Shown: positions 1 to 8,579, counted from the stretch's first letter. The stretch is DNA of 64,000 bases from Phycisphaerales bacterium (GCA_027019265.1 JALUWX010000122.1:1-64000); one strand, 5' to 3'. Made by a program: numbers and translations. Notes: generated by a model not told the origin, from the sequence alone.

Positions 1-148
1 GAGGGATTCGGATCCGATGGAGCGGGACCCGTCGAGTGTGGGGCTTGCGGTGGTGCAGTTGATGATGGGGGCGCGGATCTTCCGTGTGCACAACGTGGGG
101 GCGCATCGGGGGGCGCTTGATGCGGCGATGGCGTTGGCCGGGGGGTGA
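1..148 (+). CDS. folP: Dihydropteroate synthase, C-terminal end (partial)
   Basis: An open frame enters from the left edge and stops with TGA at 146-148, giving the last 48 or so residues of a protein. The tail contains GARIFRVHNVGAHRGALDAA, which matches the end of dihydropteroate synthase, where the Arg-x-His of the final strand (here RVH) binds the pterin diphosphate. The enzyme joins p-aminobenzoate to hydroxymethyl-dihydropterin diphosphate in cytoplasmic folate synthesis. Only the last strand and helix of the TIM barrel are visible, so the N-terminal substrate loops cannot be checked. The identification rests on this short motif and on the usual position of RVH near the C-terminus. Thioredoxin follows about 150 bases later on the same strand. 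Confidence 0.75.
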   Translation, partial: RDSDPMERDPSSVGLAVVQLMMGARIFRVHNVGAHRGALDAAMALAGG

Positions 149-301
149 ATGCCGGGGGTGGTTCGGGTGGAAACGGGCTTGGGGCGGGGTGATCGGGGTC
201 GGCTCGGGGGCGGGGCTTGTGCTACCATTGGGGCCCTGGTGGCGCGTCGTGACGGCGTGGCCGGGCGCACGAAAGCACCATTCTCGGAAAGGCGGAGATC
301 C

Positions 302-631
302 ATGGCCGGAGCGAGCACGTTGGAGTTCACGGACGCGAACTTTGAGAGCGAAGTGTTGGGGTCGAGCGCCCCGGTGCTGGTGGATTTCTGGGCGGAGTGG
401 TGTCAGCCCTGCAAGATGCTGGCGCCGACGATCGATGATGTCGCGGAGCACTACGGGGACAAGGCGAAGGTGGGGAAGCTGGACATCGACAACAACCGTG
501 ATGTCGCGATGAAGTTCGGGATCAGCGCGATCCCGACGGTGCTGGTGTTCCAGAACGGGGAAGTGAAGAAGCAGTTCGTCGGGCTGACCCGGAAAGAGGA
601 CATCGTCGAGGCGATGGACGCGCTCGTCTGA
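302..631 (+). CDS. trxA: Thioredoxin with a WCQPC active site
   Basis: This 109-residue protein has the usual length of a single-domain thioredoxin. It lacks a signal peptide, so it should act as a general dithiol-disulfide reductase in the cytoplasm. The redox motif is WCQPC (Cys34 and Cys37) in VDFWAEWCQPCK. The buried Asp28 and the cis-proline loop AIPTVL (Pro78) are in place. The residue after the first Cys is Gln rather than the usual Gly of WCGPC, which may change redox potential or partner choice. The ATG at 302 follows a GGCGGAGATC ribosome-binding site. A longer in-frame start at 149 would add about 50 residues that do not look like thioredoxin, so I rejected it. Confidence 0.93.
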   Translation: MAGASTLEFTDANFESEVLGSSAPVLVDFWAEWCQPCKMLAPTIDDVAEHYGDKAKVGKLDIDNNRDVAMKFGISAIPTVLVFQNGEVKKQFVGLTRKEDIVEAMDALV

Positions 632-688
632 GCGTGTTTGTGTGTGAGGGGGGTGGATTGATCGCCGCGGCGCGGTTTGGAGGTTGTC

Positions 689-1768
689 ATGGGTGATGGA
701 TCGGGTGTGAAGCCCTTGCGTTGCGGGGCTGTGGGTGTGGGTCGGATGGGGCGTCACCACGCGCGGGTGTACGCGCAGCTCGACAACGTGGAGCTGGTGG
801 GGGTGATGGACTCGGACATCGAGCGGGCGCAGGAGCACGCGCAGATGCACGGGTGCGCGGCGTTCGGGAGCGAGCAGGAGCTGATCGATGCTGGGGTCGA
901 TGCGGTGTCGATCGCGGTCCCGACAACGTACCACCTCAAGTGCGCGGAGCCGTTCCTTCGGGCGGGGGTTGCGTGTCTGATCGAGAAGCCCCTCGCGCAC
1001 AGCGGGGACGAGGCGCAGAAGCTCAAGGCGATCGCTGAGGAGCACGGCGCGTGTCTGATGGTGGGGCACATCGAGCGGTTCAACCCGATCACGCGCGCGA
1101 TGCAGAAAGCGACGGAGGCGACGGGGGAGCGGATCACGCCTCGCTTTATGGAGGTGCATCGGGTGTCCCCGATGACGTTCCGTTCGATCGACATCGGGGT
1201 GGTGATGGACATGATGATCCACGACCTCGATGTGGTGCTGATGCTGATGGACGGTCGGGAGCCCGACGAGGTGCAGGCATCGGGTGTTGCGGTGGTCTCG
1301 GAGTTCGAGGACCTGTGCAACGCGCGGTTGGCCTGGAATCTTCCTGAGGAGGACGGCGGGGGTCAGTGTGTCGCGAACATCACGGCGTCGCGCCTCGCGC
1401 TCAAGACGGAGCGTGTGACCCGGATCACGGGGGACAACGGGTACATCAAGATCGATTACGGCGCGAAGAAGGGTCAGATGATCCGGAGGACGGCGAACGA
1501 GCTCCAGATGCGTGAGGTCCGGGACCTGATCCGTGAGGGGAAGGACCTGACGGACATGAACTGGGCTGAGCTGGTCAATATCGAGGAGCTCGTGATCGAC
1601 GATGCGGAGCCCATCGTGAAGGAGATCGAGGCGTTTCTGGACGCGGTGCGTTCGGGTGAGAAGCCCGCGATCGACGCGGAGGCGGGGTTCGTGAATGTCC
1701 GGACGGCGGAGCGGATCGTGGAGGCGATCCGGGAATCGCTGGGTTCGAGCGCGGTGGCGCTTCCCTGA
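689..1768 (+). CDS. Gfo/Idh/MocA family NAD(P)-dependent oxidoreductase, possibly a UDP-GlcNAc 3-dehydrogenase
   Basis: The 359-residue protein begins with a Rossmann fold (GVGRMG at residues 16-21). It carries the family motif IEKPLAHS near residue 100, whose Glu-Lys-Pro contacts nicotinamide and substrate, and the His-containing DMMIHDLD around residue 180. The segment MVGHIERFNP resembles the GHIERFNP stretch of GnnA-type UDP-N-acetylglucosamine 3-dehydrogenases, which feed amino-linked lipid A synthesis. That assignment is inference, because the family acts on many sugars. The ATG at 689 is chosen over an upstream TTG at 677 because GGAGG at 679-683 sits six bases before it. Neighbours are thioredoxin upstream and ribosomal protein S1 downstream, and neither points to a pathway. 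Confidence 0.85.
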   Translation: MGDGSGVKPLRCGAVGVGRMGRHHARVYAQLDNVELVGVMDSDIERAQEHAQMHGCAAFGSEQELIDAGVDAVSIAVPTTYHLKCAEPFLRAGVACLIEKPLAHSGDEAQKLKAIAEEHGACLMVGHIERFNPITRAMQKATEATGERITPRFMEVHRVSPMTFRSIDIGVVMDMMIHDLDVVLMLMDGREPDEVQASGVAVVSEFEDLCNARLAWNLPEEDGGGQCVANITASRLALKTERVTRITGDNGYIKIDYGAKKGQMIRRTANELQMREVRDLIREGKDLTDMNWAELVNIEELVIDDAEPIVKEIEAFLDAVRSGEKPAIDAEAGFVNVRTAERIVEAIRESLGSSAVALP

Positions 1769-1816
1769 TCTTGTTCGGATGATGTCCCGTCCTGTCGTAA
1801 ATCCAAATCAAGCCTT

Positions 1817-1859
1817 GATCTCCGAGTTTGTTTGGAGATCGTGGGGCGCGTGCTAGACT
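1817..1859 (+). promoter_or_regulatory. Predicted promoter of the S1 gene with an overlapping inverted repeat
   Basis: A TTGGAG (1832-1837) and TAGACT (1854-1859) pair with a 16-base spacer reads as a sigma-70-type promoter about 80 bases before the S1 gene. The -35 box lies inside an imperfect inverted repeat, GATCTCC (1818-1824) and GGAGATC (1834-1840). This could be an operator, or the tail hairpin of the upstream gene. Called by eye only. Confidence 0.4.
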
Positions 1860-1941
1860 GCACTCCCTGACCCCCGCTGTGGCGCGGGGGCTCGTTCTCC
1901 ATGCACGGCCGATTGACGGCGTGCGACACAGCTGCTGACCC

Positions 1942-3375
1942 ATGACCGAACAATCCAACGCTCCCGAGACGACTCCGAACGACACGACCACGACCGACGC
2001 GGCGGCGGCTGCTGCGGATGCGGTGCAGCCCAGTGCGCCCAAGCCCGTGGAGACGACGCTTGACGCGGAGACGAACGCGGAGATCGAGGCGGCGATGGCG
2101 GAGCTGACGGCGGAGGGGGCCGCGGAGGCGAAGGACCCGGCGCAGGGGTCCGGTGGGAAGTCGGGGATCCGTGGTCCTCGCGAGGTCCGGGGTGGGCGCG
2201 AGCATCGAACGGGGAAGGTTGTGAGCGTTGGCGCGAACGACTTGTTCGTCGAGTTCGGTCCGAAGGAGCTGGGTGTGCTCGAATCGACCCAGTGGAAGGA
2301 CGGGGACGAGAAGCCCGTGGTGGGCGCGGAGCTCGAGGTCGTGGTGCAGCGCTACGAGCCGAACGAGTCGATCTACATCTGCTCGCTCCCGGGCGCGGTT
2401 CAGAAGGCCGACTGGGAGATGCTCGAGCCCGGTCAGGTGGTTGAAGCGCGGGTGACGGGGACGAACAAGGGCGGGCTCGAGCTCGAGGTCGCGGGTCATC
2501 GCGCGTTCATGCCGGCGAGCCAGGTGGACCTGGGGCACATCGCGGATCTCGGTGTGTTCGTGGGTGAGAAGATGACGTGCACGGTGCAGCGCGTGGACAA
2601 GCGCGGCGGGGGGAACATCGTGTGCTCGCGGCGGGAGATTCTGCAGCAGGAGCGGGAGAAGGCCGCGGCTTCGCTGAAGGATGCGCTGAAGGAAGGTGAT
2701 GAGCTCGAGGGCACGGTCCGGAAGATCATGGACTTCGGCGCGTTCGTCGATCTGGGTGGGGTGGACGGGCTTGTTCACCTGAACGATCTGTCCCACGAGC
2801 GCGTGAACCACGGCGCGAAGAACGTCGCGCGGCACGTGAGCGAGGGTCAGAAGGTCTCGGTCAAGATCCTGAAGCTCGACTGGGATCAGAACCGGATCTC
2901 GCTCGGTCTGAAGCAGCTGACGGCGGACCCGTTTGCGAGCGCGAAGAACGAGGTGGTCGAGGGCGCTGATCTCACGGGGAAGGTGACGAAGATCCTGGAG
3001 TTCGGCGCGTTCGTCGAGGTCGCTCCCGGGGTCGAGGGTCTGGTGCACATCTCGGAGCTCGACTGGAAGCGCGTCGCGAACGTGAACGATGTCCTCCAGG
3101 AGGGCGAGGTCGTCCAGGTGCGCGTGCTCAAGGTCGATGAAGCGGATCGGAAGATCTCGTTGTCGATCAAGCAGCTCAAGGAGCGCCCCGCGCAGAGCGG
3201 CGGGGGTGGCCGTGGGCGCGGTGGTCGTGAGGTAGAGGTCCGTGAGGAGACTCCGGAGCTTCGGCGGATGCGCGAGCAGGCGAAGAAGCAGGGCAAGCAC
3301 AAGGGCAAGTCGTCCGGCGGCGGTCTCGGTGACGGCGGCGGGATGGGGATGGGGCTTGGGGATTTGAAGCTCTGA
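1942..3375 (+). CDS. rpsA: 30S ribosomal protein S1 (four S1 domains)
   Basis: This 477-residue protein has a low-complexity Ala/Thr/Asp/Glu-rich head of about 80 residues followed by four OB-fold S1 RNA-binding repeats. The repeats start near residues 90 (GKVVSVGANDLFVEF), 170 (GQVVEARVTG), 255 (LEGTVRKIMDFGAFVDLGG) and 342 (TGKVTKILEFGAFVEVAPG). The last two have the classic GxVxxIxxFGAFVxL and GLVHxSEL pattern. A basic Gly/Lys/Arg-rich tail follows. S1 brings mRNA to the 30S subunit during initiation. The E. coli protein has six repeats, and shorter forms are known in other phyla. A promoter-like sequence lies just upstream. A separate S1-domain translation factor is possible but less likely given the repeat number. 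Confidence 0.85.
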   Translation: MTEQSNAPETTPNDTTTTDAAAAAADAVQPSAPKPVETTLDAETNAEIEAAMAELTAEGAAEAKDPAQGSGGKSGIRGPREVRGGREHRTGKVVSVGANDLFVEFGPKELGVLESTQWKDGDEKPVVGAELEVVVQRYEPNESIYICSLPGAVQKADWEMLEPGQVVEARVTGTNKGGLELEVAGHRAFMPASQVDLGHIADLGVFVGEKMTCTVQRVDKRGGGNIVCSRREILQQEREKAAASLKDALKEGDELEGTVRKIMDFGAFVDLGGVDGLVHLNDLSHERVNHGAKNVARHVSEGQKVSVKILKLDWDQNRISLGLKQLTADPFASAKNEVVEGADLTGKVTKILEFGAFVEVAPGVEGLVHISELDWKRVANVNDVLQEGEVVQVRVLKVDEADRKISLSIKQLKERPAQSGGGGRGRGGREVEVREETPELRRMREQAKKQGKHKGKSSGGGLGDGGGMGMGLGDLKL

Positions 3376-3385
3376 GTCTTTCGAT

Positions 3386-4066
3386 ATGAGCGAGTCGGGG
3401 GCGGAGATCACGGGTCCGGATCTGCACGAGATCGTGCGGGTCGGGGAGCCTGTGCCTGCGCTGGTGATCGAGGTGCCCGAGCTGTCGGTTCGGGTTCACC
3501 GCGCGATTGCGAACATGGTGCTCGTGTTCGGGATCTCCGTGGGTGTGATCGGGATTGTGTGGAAGTGGTTCGAGCTCCCGTTGTGGTGGCTGTTCGCGGT
3601 GCTCGGGCTTCTCGTGGTCGGCGCGTTGATCTGGATCGTGAGGTGGAAGAAACCCGTGGAGGGTGTCGCTGGGGTGGGTGATCTCACGTTGGTGCCGATG
3701 CCGATCCGGATCCGACGATGGATCGGGGTCGTGGTCGCGATGACTGTTTCGTTTTGGTCATCGATCGATCTGTCGATGCCTCGCCCGATTGTGGTGCTCG
3801 ATTTGATCGTGCTGTGCGGGCTTGGGGTTGCGGTGCTGTTGATCCCCAGGTTCGTGAGGACGGTGGGGCCGATCAGTTGTGCGAAGTGTTACTACGACAT
3901 GACGGGTGCGGTGCTTCCCGACTCGTGCCCGGAGTGTGGGAAGCTGATCGGGGGATCTGCGTGGTTGACGTGGAAGGTCCCGTACCGGGCGGGGTGGATC
4001 GGGATCGTGGGGTGGTCCATGATCGCGCTGAGCGCGGGCGGGCTCGTCGTGGTTTCGGTCGTTTAG
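3386..4066 (+). CDS. Membrane protein with an internal zinc ribbon
   Basis: This 226-residue protein of unknown function has about five hydrophobic segments, roughly at residues 42-60, 66-86, 112-128, 138-154 and 205-225. A four-cysteine zinc ribbon lies between the last two: CAKCYYDMTG and CPECG, around residues 170-190. The CxxCxY...CPECG pattern recurs in two other membrane proteins of this window (15497-15985 and 35532-35966). In planctomycetes it appears in many small membrane proteins of unknown role. The gene starts only 10 bases after the S1 stop codon, so it may be co-transcribed with S1. It ends 13 bases before the convergent dut gene. No catalytic motif is visible. Confidence 0.75.
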   Translation: MSESGAEITGPDLHEIVRVGEPVPALVIEVPELSVRVHRAIANMVLVFGISVGVIGIVWKWFELPLWWLFAVLGLLVVGALIWIVRWKKPVEGVAGVGDLTLVPMPIRIRRWIGVVVAMTVSFWSSIDLSMPRPIVVLDLIVLCGLGVAVLLIPRFVRTVGPISCAKCYYDMTGAVLPDSCPECGKLIGGSAWLTWKVPYRAGWIGIVGWSMIALSAGGLVVVSVV

Positions 4067-4079
4067 GTCGGGGTGGGGG

Positions 4080-4568
4080 TTAGAGCCCGGTGGAGCCGAA
4101 GCCGCCGGATCCTCGGTTGGTTTCGTCGAGGGTGTCGGTTTCTTCGATGATCGCGTGGGCAACGGGGGCGATGACGAGCTGGGCGATGCGCATTTCGTGT
4201 TCGATGGTGAAGGGTTCTTGGCCGAGGTTGATGAGGGCGACGAACATCTCTCCTCGGTAGTCGGCATCGACGGTTCCGGGGGCGTTGGGGACGGTGATGC
4301 CGTGCTTGGTGGAGAGCCCGGAGCGGGGGCGGACCTGGCCTTCGTATCCGGGGGGGATGGCGCAGGCGAATCCGAGGGGGACCTTGGCGATGTGCCCGGG
4401 TTGGATGGTGAGCTTCTCGGGCGCGTCTCCTCGGGGGAGGCAGGCGCTGAGGTCGAGCCCGGCGGCGAGGTCGGAGTGGTACTTGGGGAGTACGGCTCGC
4501 TCGTCGAGGCGTTTGAGGCGCACGACGGGGCGCGTTGCTTGTGATTGGGTGGGGGAGGTGCTCGTCAT
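4080..4568 (-). CDS. dut: dUTP diphosphatase
   Basis: This 162-residue protein fits the trimeric dUTPase family. The enzyme hydrolyses dUTP to dUMP, keeping uracil out of DNA and supplying dTMP synthesis. The conserved motifs appear in order: GLDLSA (motif 1), [12 protein letters not shown] (motif 2), [13 protein letters not shown] (motif 3, with the Asp that activates water and the uracil-binding hairpin) and the C-terminal [11 protein letters not shown] (motif 5), which closes over the triphosphate. The length is typical. The ATG at 4568 gives a short Ser/Thr-rich lead before the fold. It converges on the zinc-ribbon membrane protein gene. Confidence 0.95.
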   Translation of the reverse strand: MTSTSPTQSQATRPVVRLKRLDERAVLPKYHSDLAAGLDLSACLPRGDAPEKLTIQPGHIAKVPLGFACAIPPGYEGQVRPRSGLSTKHGITVPNAPGTVDADYRGEMFVALINLGQEPFTIEHEMRIAQLVIAPVAHAIIEETDTLDETNRGSGGFGSTGL

Positions 4569-4596
4569 GGCACGAGCGTATGCGATCCGGACGGGC

Positions 4597-4914
4597 TCAG
4601 AGGGAATCGAGCTCGGCGAGTTCGTCGTCGGAGAGGTTCCGGCGGAGGTCGTCGATGACCCGGTTGAAGGAGTCGATGAGTCGGCGTGTGGAGGCGATGG
4701 CGTTGTCCATGGAGGACTTGCCCGTGACGCGCTTGAGCATGTCGTCTTGCTGGAGCTGCGCGAGGTTGGACTCGGAGACGCGTTTGGCTTCGAGGAGCGC
4801 GTCGAGTAGTCTGGACGCGTCGTCTCGGCGCTGGGTGGTCTCCGTGAGGAGGCGCGTGGACGCGCGGTCGGGTGTCAATGCTGGGCTCTTGGGTCGGGTT
4901 ACGAGCGTGGTCAT
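4597..4914 (-). CDS. Small helical protein of unknown function
   Basis: This 105-residue protein is almost entirely predicted helix and very rich in Asp, Arg, Leu and Ser. There is no signal peptide, membrane segment or cysteine. The stretch from about residue 25 to 100 has a heptad-like hydrophobic pattern ([28 protein letters not shown]), suggesting a short coiled coil or helical bundle. It lies 28 bases upstream of dut on the same strand and may share its transcript. I do not recognise the family. The steady codon bias and the ATG at 4914 close to the start of the open frame support it as a real gene. Confidence 0.65.
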   Translation of the reverse strand: MTTLVTRPKSPALTPDRASTRLLTETTQRRDDASRLLDALLEAKRVSESNLAQLQQDDMLKRVTGKSSMDNAIASTRRLIDSFNRVIDDLRRNLSDDELAELDSL

Positions 4915-5040
4915 GGAGCCTCCGTGCGTTCGATCGGGGTCGCTCTCTTCTCTCCCCCTATCGGTCCGTCACGATCGGGTCATTGTCGCTTGGGAGTGAA
5001 CTTTGGTCAAGTTGGGGGTGGGTTGTGTCCCCCGATGGGG

Positions 5041-6012
5041 TCATTCGTCGTCGTCAGAGCCCGGTTTGTTTGATTCGTGTTTGGGTTTGCTGAGGAATCC
5101 GAGCTGGACGACGAGCCCGAGGAGGGTGATGAGGATCCAGGCGGCGGCCCAGACGACGGAGGAGCGGTGGAGGAAGTCGGGGAGTTGGCCGTTGCGTGCG
5201 GTGAGGAGGGCGACTCCTGCGCCGATCCAGACGGCGGATCCGAGGAGGGCGGTGACGAGGGCGGAGGTCCTTGTGGGCATGGTGACGCCGACGAGGAGCC
5301 CGAGGGCGAGCCCGGCGAACATGGAGGAGAAGGCGATCATCTTGTCGCGCGCGGGCATGGATTCGAGCTGGTGGTTGATGCGTTTGACGGATCGCTCGAC
5401 GAAGGCGCGGGAGCGTTCGGCGGCGTCGAGGAGTTCTTGTTTGGTTTCGTCGTCGATGAAGGGTTCGTCGGTGCTTTGGTTGTTGAGTGCGTTGATGGCG
5501 CGGTTGGCCGCTTCTCGGTTGAGGGCGTCTTCGAAGACGGGTTCGGGGTCGGTGTCGATGGATTCGTTGAGCGCGAGGGAGGATTCGTCGATGGGGTCGG
5601 TGGTGCTGGGCTGGGTGGGGTTGAAGTGGAGGAAGACCATGGCGCCGAGGAGCCCTGCGACGGCGAAGGCGAAGGCGGCGGTCATGGTGATGACGATGCG
5701 GAACATCGCGAGGGCGACGAGGGACCCGATGATGGCGCCGGCGATGAGCCCGGTGATCCCGGGGGTGATGGTGACGGATCCGATCTCGATGGGGGGGAGC
5801 CCGGTGAGGGGGAGGACGGTGGCGCCGACGAACCCGCCGATAGCGAATCCGAGGACGAAGAAGACGGGTTTGACGAGTTTGGCGCCGAAGAGCCAGAGGA
5901 CGAGCCCGGCGATGAGGGCGACGGCGAGGGGGACGGAACCCCCTTCGGGGAGGGACTGCTGTGCGCCGAGGGTGAGGGTCGGGAGGGAGGTTGTGAGGAG
6001 GGTGGGGAGCAT
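5041..6012 (-). CDS. Multi-pass membrane protein, DUF4203/TMEM198-like
   Basis: This 323-residue protein has a block of about six closely spaced, Gly/Ala-rich membrane segments in residues 28-185. They contain small-residue helices such as FVLGFAIGGFVGATV and GLIAGAIIGSLVALA. A hydrophilic stretch of about 70 residues follows (around 190-265), rich in Asp, Glu, Asn and Arg. Three more hydrophobic helices complete the protein, and the end is charged. The Gly-rich helix packing recalls the DUF4203/TMEM198 family, but that is a resemblance and not a proven match. No transport or catalytic motif is visible. Its promoter region lies opposite pheA (divergent, about 150 bases). Confidence 0.65.
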   Translation of the reverse strand: MLPTLLTTSLPTLTLGAQQSLPEGGSVPLAVALIAGLVLWLFGAKLVKPVFFVLGFAIGGFVGATVLPLTGLPPIEIGSVTITPGITGLIAGAIIGSLVALAMFRIVITMTAAFAFAVAGLLGAMVFLHFNPTQPSTTDPIDESSLALNESIDTDPEPVFEDALNREAANRAINALNNQSTDEPFIDDETKQELLDAAERSRAFVERSVKRINHQLESMPARDKMIAFSSMFAGLALGLLVGVTMPTRTSALVTALLGSAVWIGAGVALLTARNGQLPDFLHRSSVVWAAAWILITLLGLVVQLGFLSKPKHESNKPGSDDDE

Positions 6013-6159
6013 TGGGGAATGATTGGGGGCGCGGGTCGGTGTGTTTCAGTTGAGGGGGGTGGTTTTGTGCGAGCGCACGGATTGAATTATCGGTCAAAGG
6101 GGGCGGAAAGCGTGATGATCGCTCACGGGAGGGGGTCGGGTGTGCGATAGTGTGGATGT

Positions 6160-7455
6160 ATGACGAAGCGACCCAGCAAGAAATCGACCTCGAAGACACA
6201 TGCGGCGAAGAAGACGGCGCGGTCTTCTCCGAACTCGAAGAAGGCATCGAAGAAGAAGGGGTCGAAGAAGCCCCAGTCTCAGAAGAAGCCCGAGGGGGGG
6301 AAGGGGAAGGACGCGAAGTCGAAGGGGAGCGAGAGTGTTCAGGACTCGAAGGCGCTCGATGCGCTCCGTTCGAAGATCGATGCGCTGGACAAGCGGATCG
6401 TGAAGATGCTGAACGATCGCGCGGGGTTGGTTGTGGAGGTGGGGAAGTTCAAGCGTGGGTCGGGGACCCCGATCTATGCGCCCCATCGTGAGGCGCAGGT
6501 GCTGCAGCGCGCGATCGACGCGAACGAGGGGCCGCTCCCGGATCGGACGATCGAGGGGGTGTATCGGGAGCTGATGAGCGGTTCGTTCGCGCTGGAGCGT
6601 CCGCTTCGGATCGCGTATCTCGGGCCTCCGGGGTCGTACTCGCATCAGTCGAGTGTGCGCCAGTTCGGGTCGAGCGTTGAGTACGCGGATGTGCGCACGA
6701 TCGGGTCGGTGTTCGAGGAGGTCCGTCGGGGGCACTGCAACTACGGGTTGGTCCCGTGCGAGAACTCGATCGGTGGGGGGATCACGGAGACGCTCGATGC
6801 GCTGTGGACCCATGCGGGGAAGGTGTGGGTGTACGCGGAGGTGCAGATCGCGGTGCGCCACATGTTCCTGAGCGATGCGGACCCGAAGCACATCCGTCGG
6901 ATCCATTCGAAGCCCGAGGTGTTCGAGCAGTGTCGGAAGTGGCTGAGCGCGGAGTACCCAAACGCGGCGCTGCTCCCGGACGCTTCGACGTCCCAGGCGG
7001 TGCAGACGGCGATGAAGGAGAACGCGACGGCGCGGGAGATCGGCGCGGACCCGGGGTCGGCGGCGATCGCTTCGGAGCTTGCGGGTGATCTGTACGGGCT
7101 CCCGATCCTGCATCGGAGTGTGGAGGACAACCCGGACAACATCACCCGGTTCTACGTGCTCTCCAAGGAGCGGGCGCGGAGGACGGGGGACGACAAGACG
7201 GCGGTGACCTTCGTGACGGAGGACAAGCACGGGGCGCTGGTGGAGGTGCTCCAGGCGTTCCACGGCGCGGGGGTGAACCTGTCGCACATCGACAAACGCC
7301 CGAGCGGTCGTGAGAACTGGCACTACACCTTCTACGTGGATGCGCTGGGTCACGAGGACGACGAGACGATGCAGGAGGCGCTGCGCGCGGCGAGTGCGCA
7401 CTGCAAGGAGCTGCACGTGCTCGGCTCGTTCCCGAGGAGTTCTCGGATTCTTTGA
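6160..7455 (+). CDS. pheA: Bifunctional chorismate mutase / prephenate dehydratase
   Basis: This 431-residue protein converts chorismate to prephenate and then to phenylpyruvate in phenylalanine synthesis. Residues 1-64 are an unusual Lys/Ser-rich low-complexity head. An AroQ-type chorismate mutase follows (about 65-145: LDALRSKIDALDKRI, with VGKFKR and HREAQVL). The prephenate dehydratase domain runs from about 148 to 330 (IAYLGPPGSYSHQ, YGLVPCENSIGGGI, DNITRFYVL). An ACT domain ends the protein (GALVEVLQAF, then HIDKRPS). The usual ESRP feedback-binding motif reads DKRP here, so inhibition by phenylalanine may differ. The ATG at 6160 is the first in the frame. It is followed closely by pdxA. 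Confidence 0.93.
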   Translation: MTKRPSKKSTSKTHAAKKTARSSPNSKKASKKKGSKKPQSQKKPEGGKGKDAKSKGSESVQDSKALDALRSKIDALDKRIVKMLNDRAGLVVEVGKFKRGSGTPIYAPHREAQVLQRAIDANEGPLPDRTIEGVYRELMSGSFALERPLRIAYLGPPGSYSHQSSVRQFGSSVEYADVRTIGSVFEEVRRGHCNYGLVPCENSIGGGITETLDALWTHAGKVWVYAEVQIAVRHMFLSDADPKHIRRIHSKPEVFEQCRKWLSAEYPNAALLPDASTSQAVQTAMKENATAREIGADPGSAAIASELAGDLYGLPILHRSVEDNPDNITRFYVLSKERARRTGDDKTAVTFVTEDKHGALVEVLQAFHGAGVNLSHIDKRPSGRENWHYTFYVDALGHEDDETMQEALRAASAHCKELHVLGSFPRSSRIL

Positions 7456-7483
7456 GCGCTCGGTCGGTTGCGTATGATGGGGG

Positions 7484-8569
7484 ATGGCGCGTGTCCCGAC
7501 AGTCTCGATCTCGATGGGCGATCCGGGGGGGATCGGTCCGGAGGTGATTGTGCGCGCGCTCGCGGACAAGGCGCGTCGTCGCTCGGCGCGGTTTCATATC
7601 CACGGGTCGTCGAAGATCATGCACGAGGCGGCGGAGGTGTGCGGGGTTGAGCCGTTCTGGTGGCAGGTGGATGCGCGGTCGGGGCTGAAGAGCTCGACGG
7701 GGGCGCACCCGGTGGTGCTGCTCGATACGGACCCGCGCGCGGACGAGCAGGGGGTGGTGGTGCGGGCGCTGCGCGAGGCGCACAAGGTGTCGGGGGCGCT
7801 GAGCTTTCACTGGCTCAGCGAAGCGATCGAGGACGCGAAGCGTTCGGACGGGGATCCGATGAGGGCGCACGCGATCGTGACGGGGCCGATCAACAAGAAG
7901 GCGTGGTCGATGGCGGGTCGGTCGGAGCCCGGGCATACCGAGGTGCTGGCGCGCGCGTTCGGGGCGCGTCGTCACGCGATGATGTTCGTGGGGACGAAGC
8001 TGCGGGTGGTGCTCGCGACGGTGCACGTGGCGCTGAACGACATCCGGGACGTGCTGACGATCGGGGCGGTGCACAGCGCGATCGATCTGGGTCATCAAGC
8101 GTGTCTGGATCTGGGGATCAAGCGCCCGAGGGTGGCGGTGTGCGGGCTGAATCCGCACGCGGGGGAGGATGGGCTGATGGGGGACGAGGAGGGGCGCTTG
8201 ATCAGGCCGGCGATTGATCTTGCGCGTCGTGGGGGGGCGATTGTGGATGGGCCGTTCCCGGGGGACACGATTTTCAATGCGGCGGTTGCTGGGAAATACG
8301 ACCTGGTGGTGGCGATGTACCACGACCAGGGCTTGATCCCCGTGAAGCTGCTCGAGCGCGATGAAGCGGTGAACATCACGTTGGGGTTGGGGGATGTGGT
8401 GCGGACGTCGCCGGATCATGGGACGGCGTTCGATATCGCCGGGACCGGTGTTGCGGATCCGGGGTCGATGGCGCACGCGATCGATCTCGCGGTTCGGCTG
8501 AGCGCGGCTCGGATGGGGGAGGGGTTGGTTGAAGATCCGGTGAGCGCCGAGGAAACCGGGTTGAAATGA
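7484..8569 (+). CDS. pdxA: 4-hydroxythreonine-4-phosphate dehydrogenase
   Basis: This 361-residue protein matches PdxA, which oxidises 4-phosphooxy-threonine on the DXP-dependent route to pyridoxal 5'-phosphate. Diagnostic segments include SMGDPGGIGPE at the start, TGPINKKAW, the metal-binding His in EPGHTEVL, GLNPHAGEDG, MYHDQGLIP with its His and Asp, and PDHGTAFDIAG near the end. There is no signal peptide, so it is cytoplasmic. The length slightly exceeds the usual 330 or so because of a short insert near residues 60-80. The ATG at 7484 is 28 bases after pheA, so the two may form an operon. Confidence 0.95.
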   Translation: MARVPTVSISMGDPGGIGPEVIVRALADKARRRSARFHIHGSSKIMHEAAEVCGVEPFWWQVDARSGLKSSTGAHPVVLLDTDPRADEQGVVVRALREAHKVSGALSFHWLSEAIEDAKRSDGDPMRAHAIVTGPINKKAWSMAGRSEPGHTEVLARAFGARRHAMMFVGTKLRVVLATVHVALNDIRDVLTIGAVHSAIDLGHQACLDLGIKRPRVAVCGLNPHAGEDGLMGDEEGRLIRPAIDLARRGGAIVDGPFPGDTIFNAAVAGKYDLVVAMYHDQGLIPVKLLERDEAVNITLGLGDVVRTSPDHGTAFDIAGTGVADPGSMAHAIDLAVRLSAARMGEGLVEDPVSAEETGLK

Positions 8570-8579
8570 CCCGGGGGTC

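Noticed and set aside
1474..3411. A 645-codon minus-strand frame opposite the oxidoreductase and S1 genes
   Set aside because: It is Arg/Leu/His-rich with no motif and is the antisense of two well-supported genes.
5077..6150. A 357-codon Glu/Gly/Asp-rich frame on the plus strand
   Set aside because: It is antisense to the DUF4203-like membrane protein gene and has low-complexity composition typical of GC-rich shadow frames.
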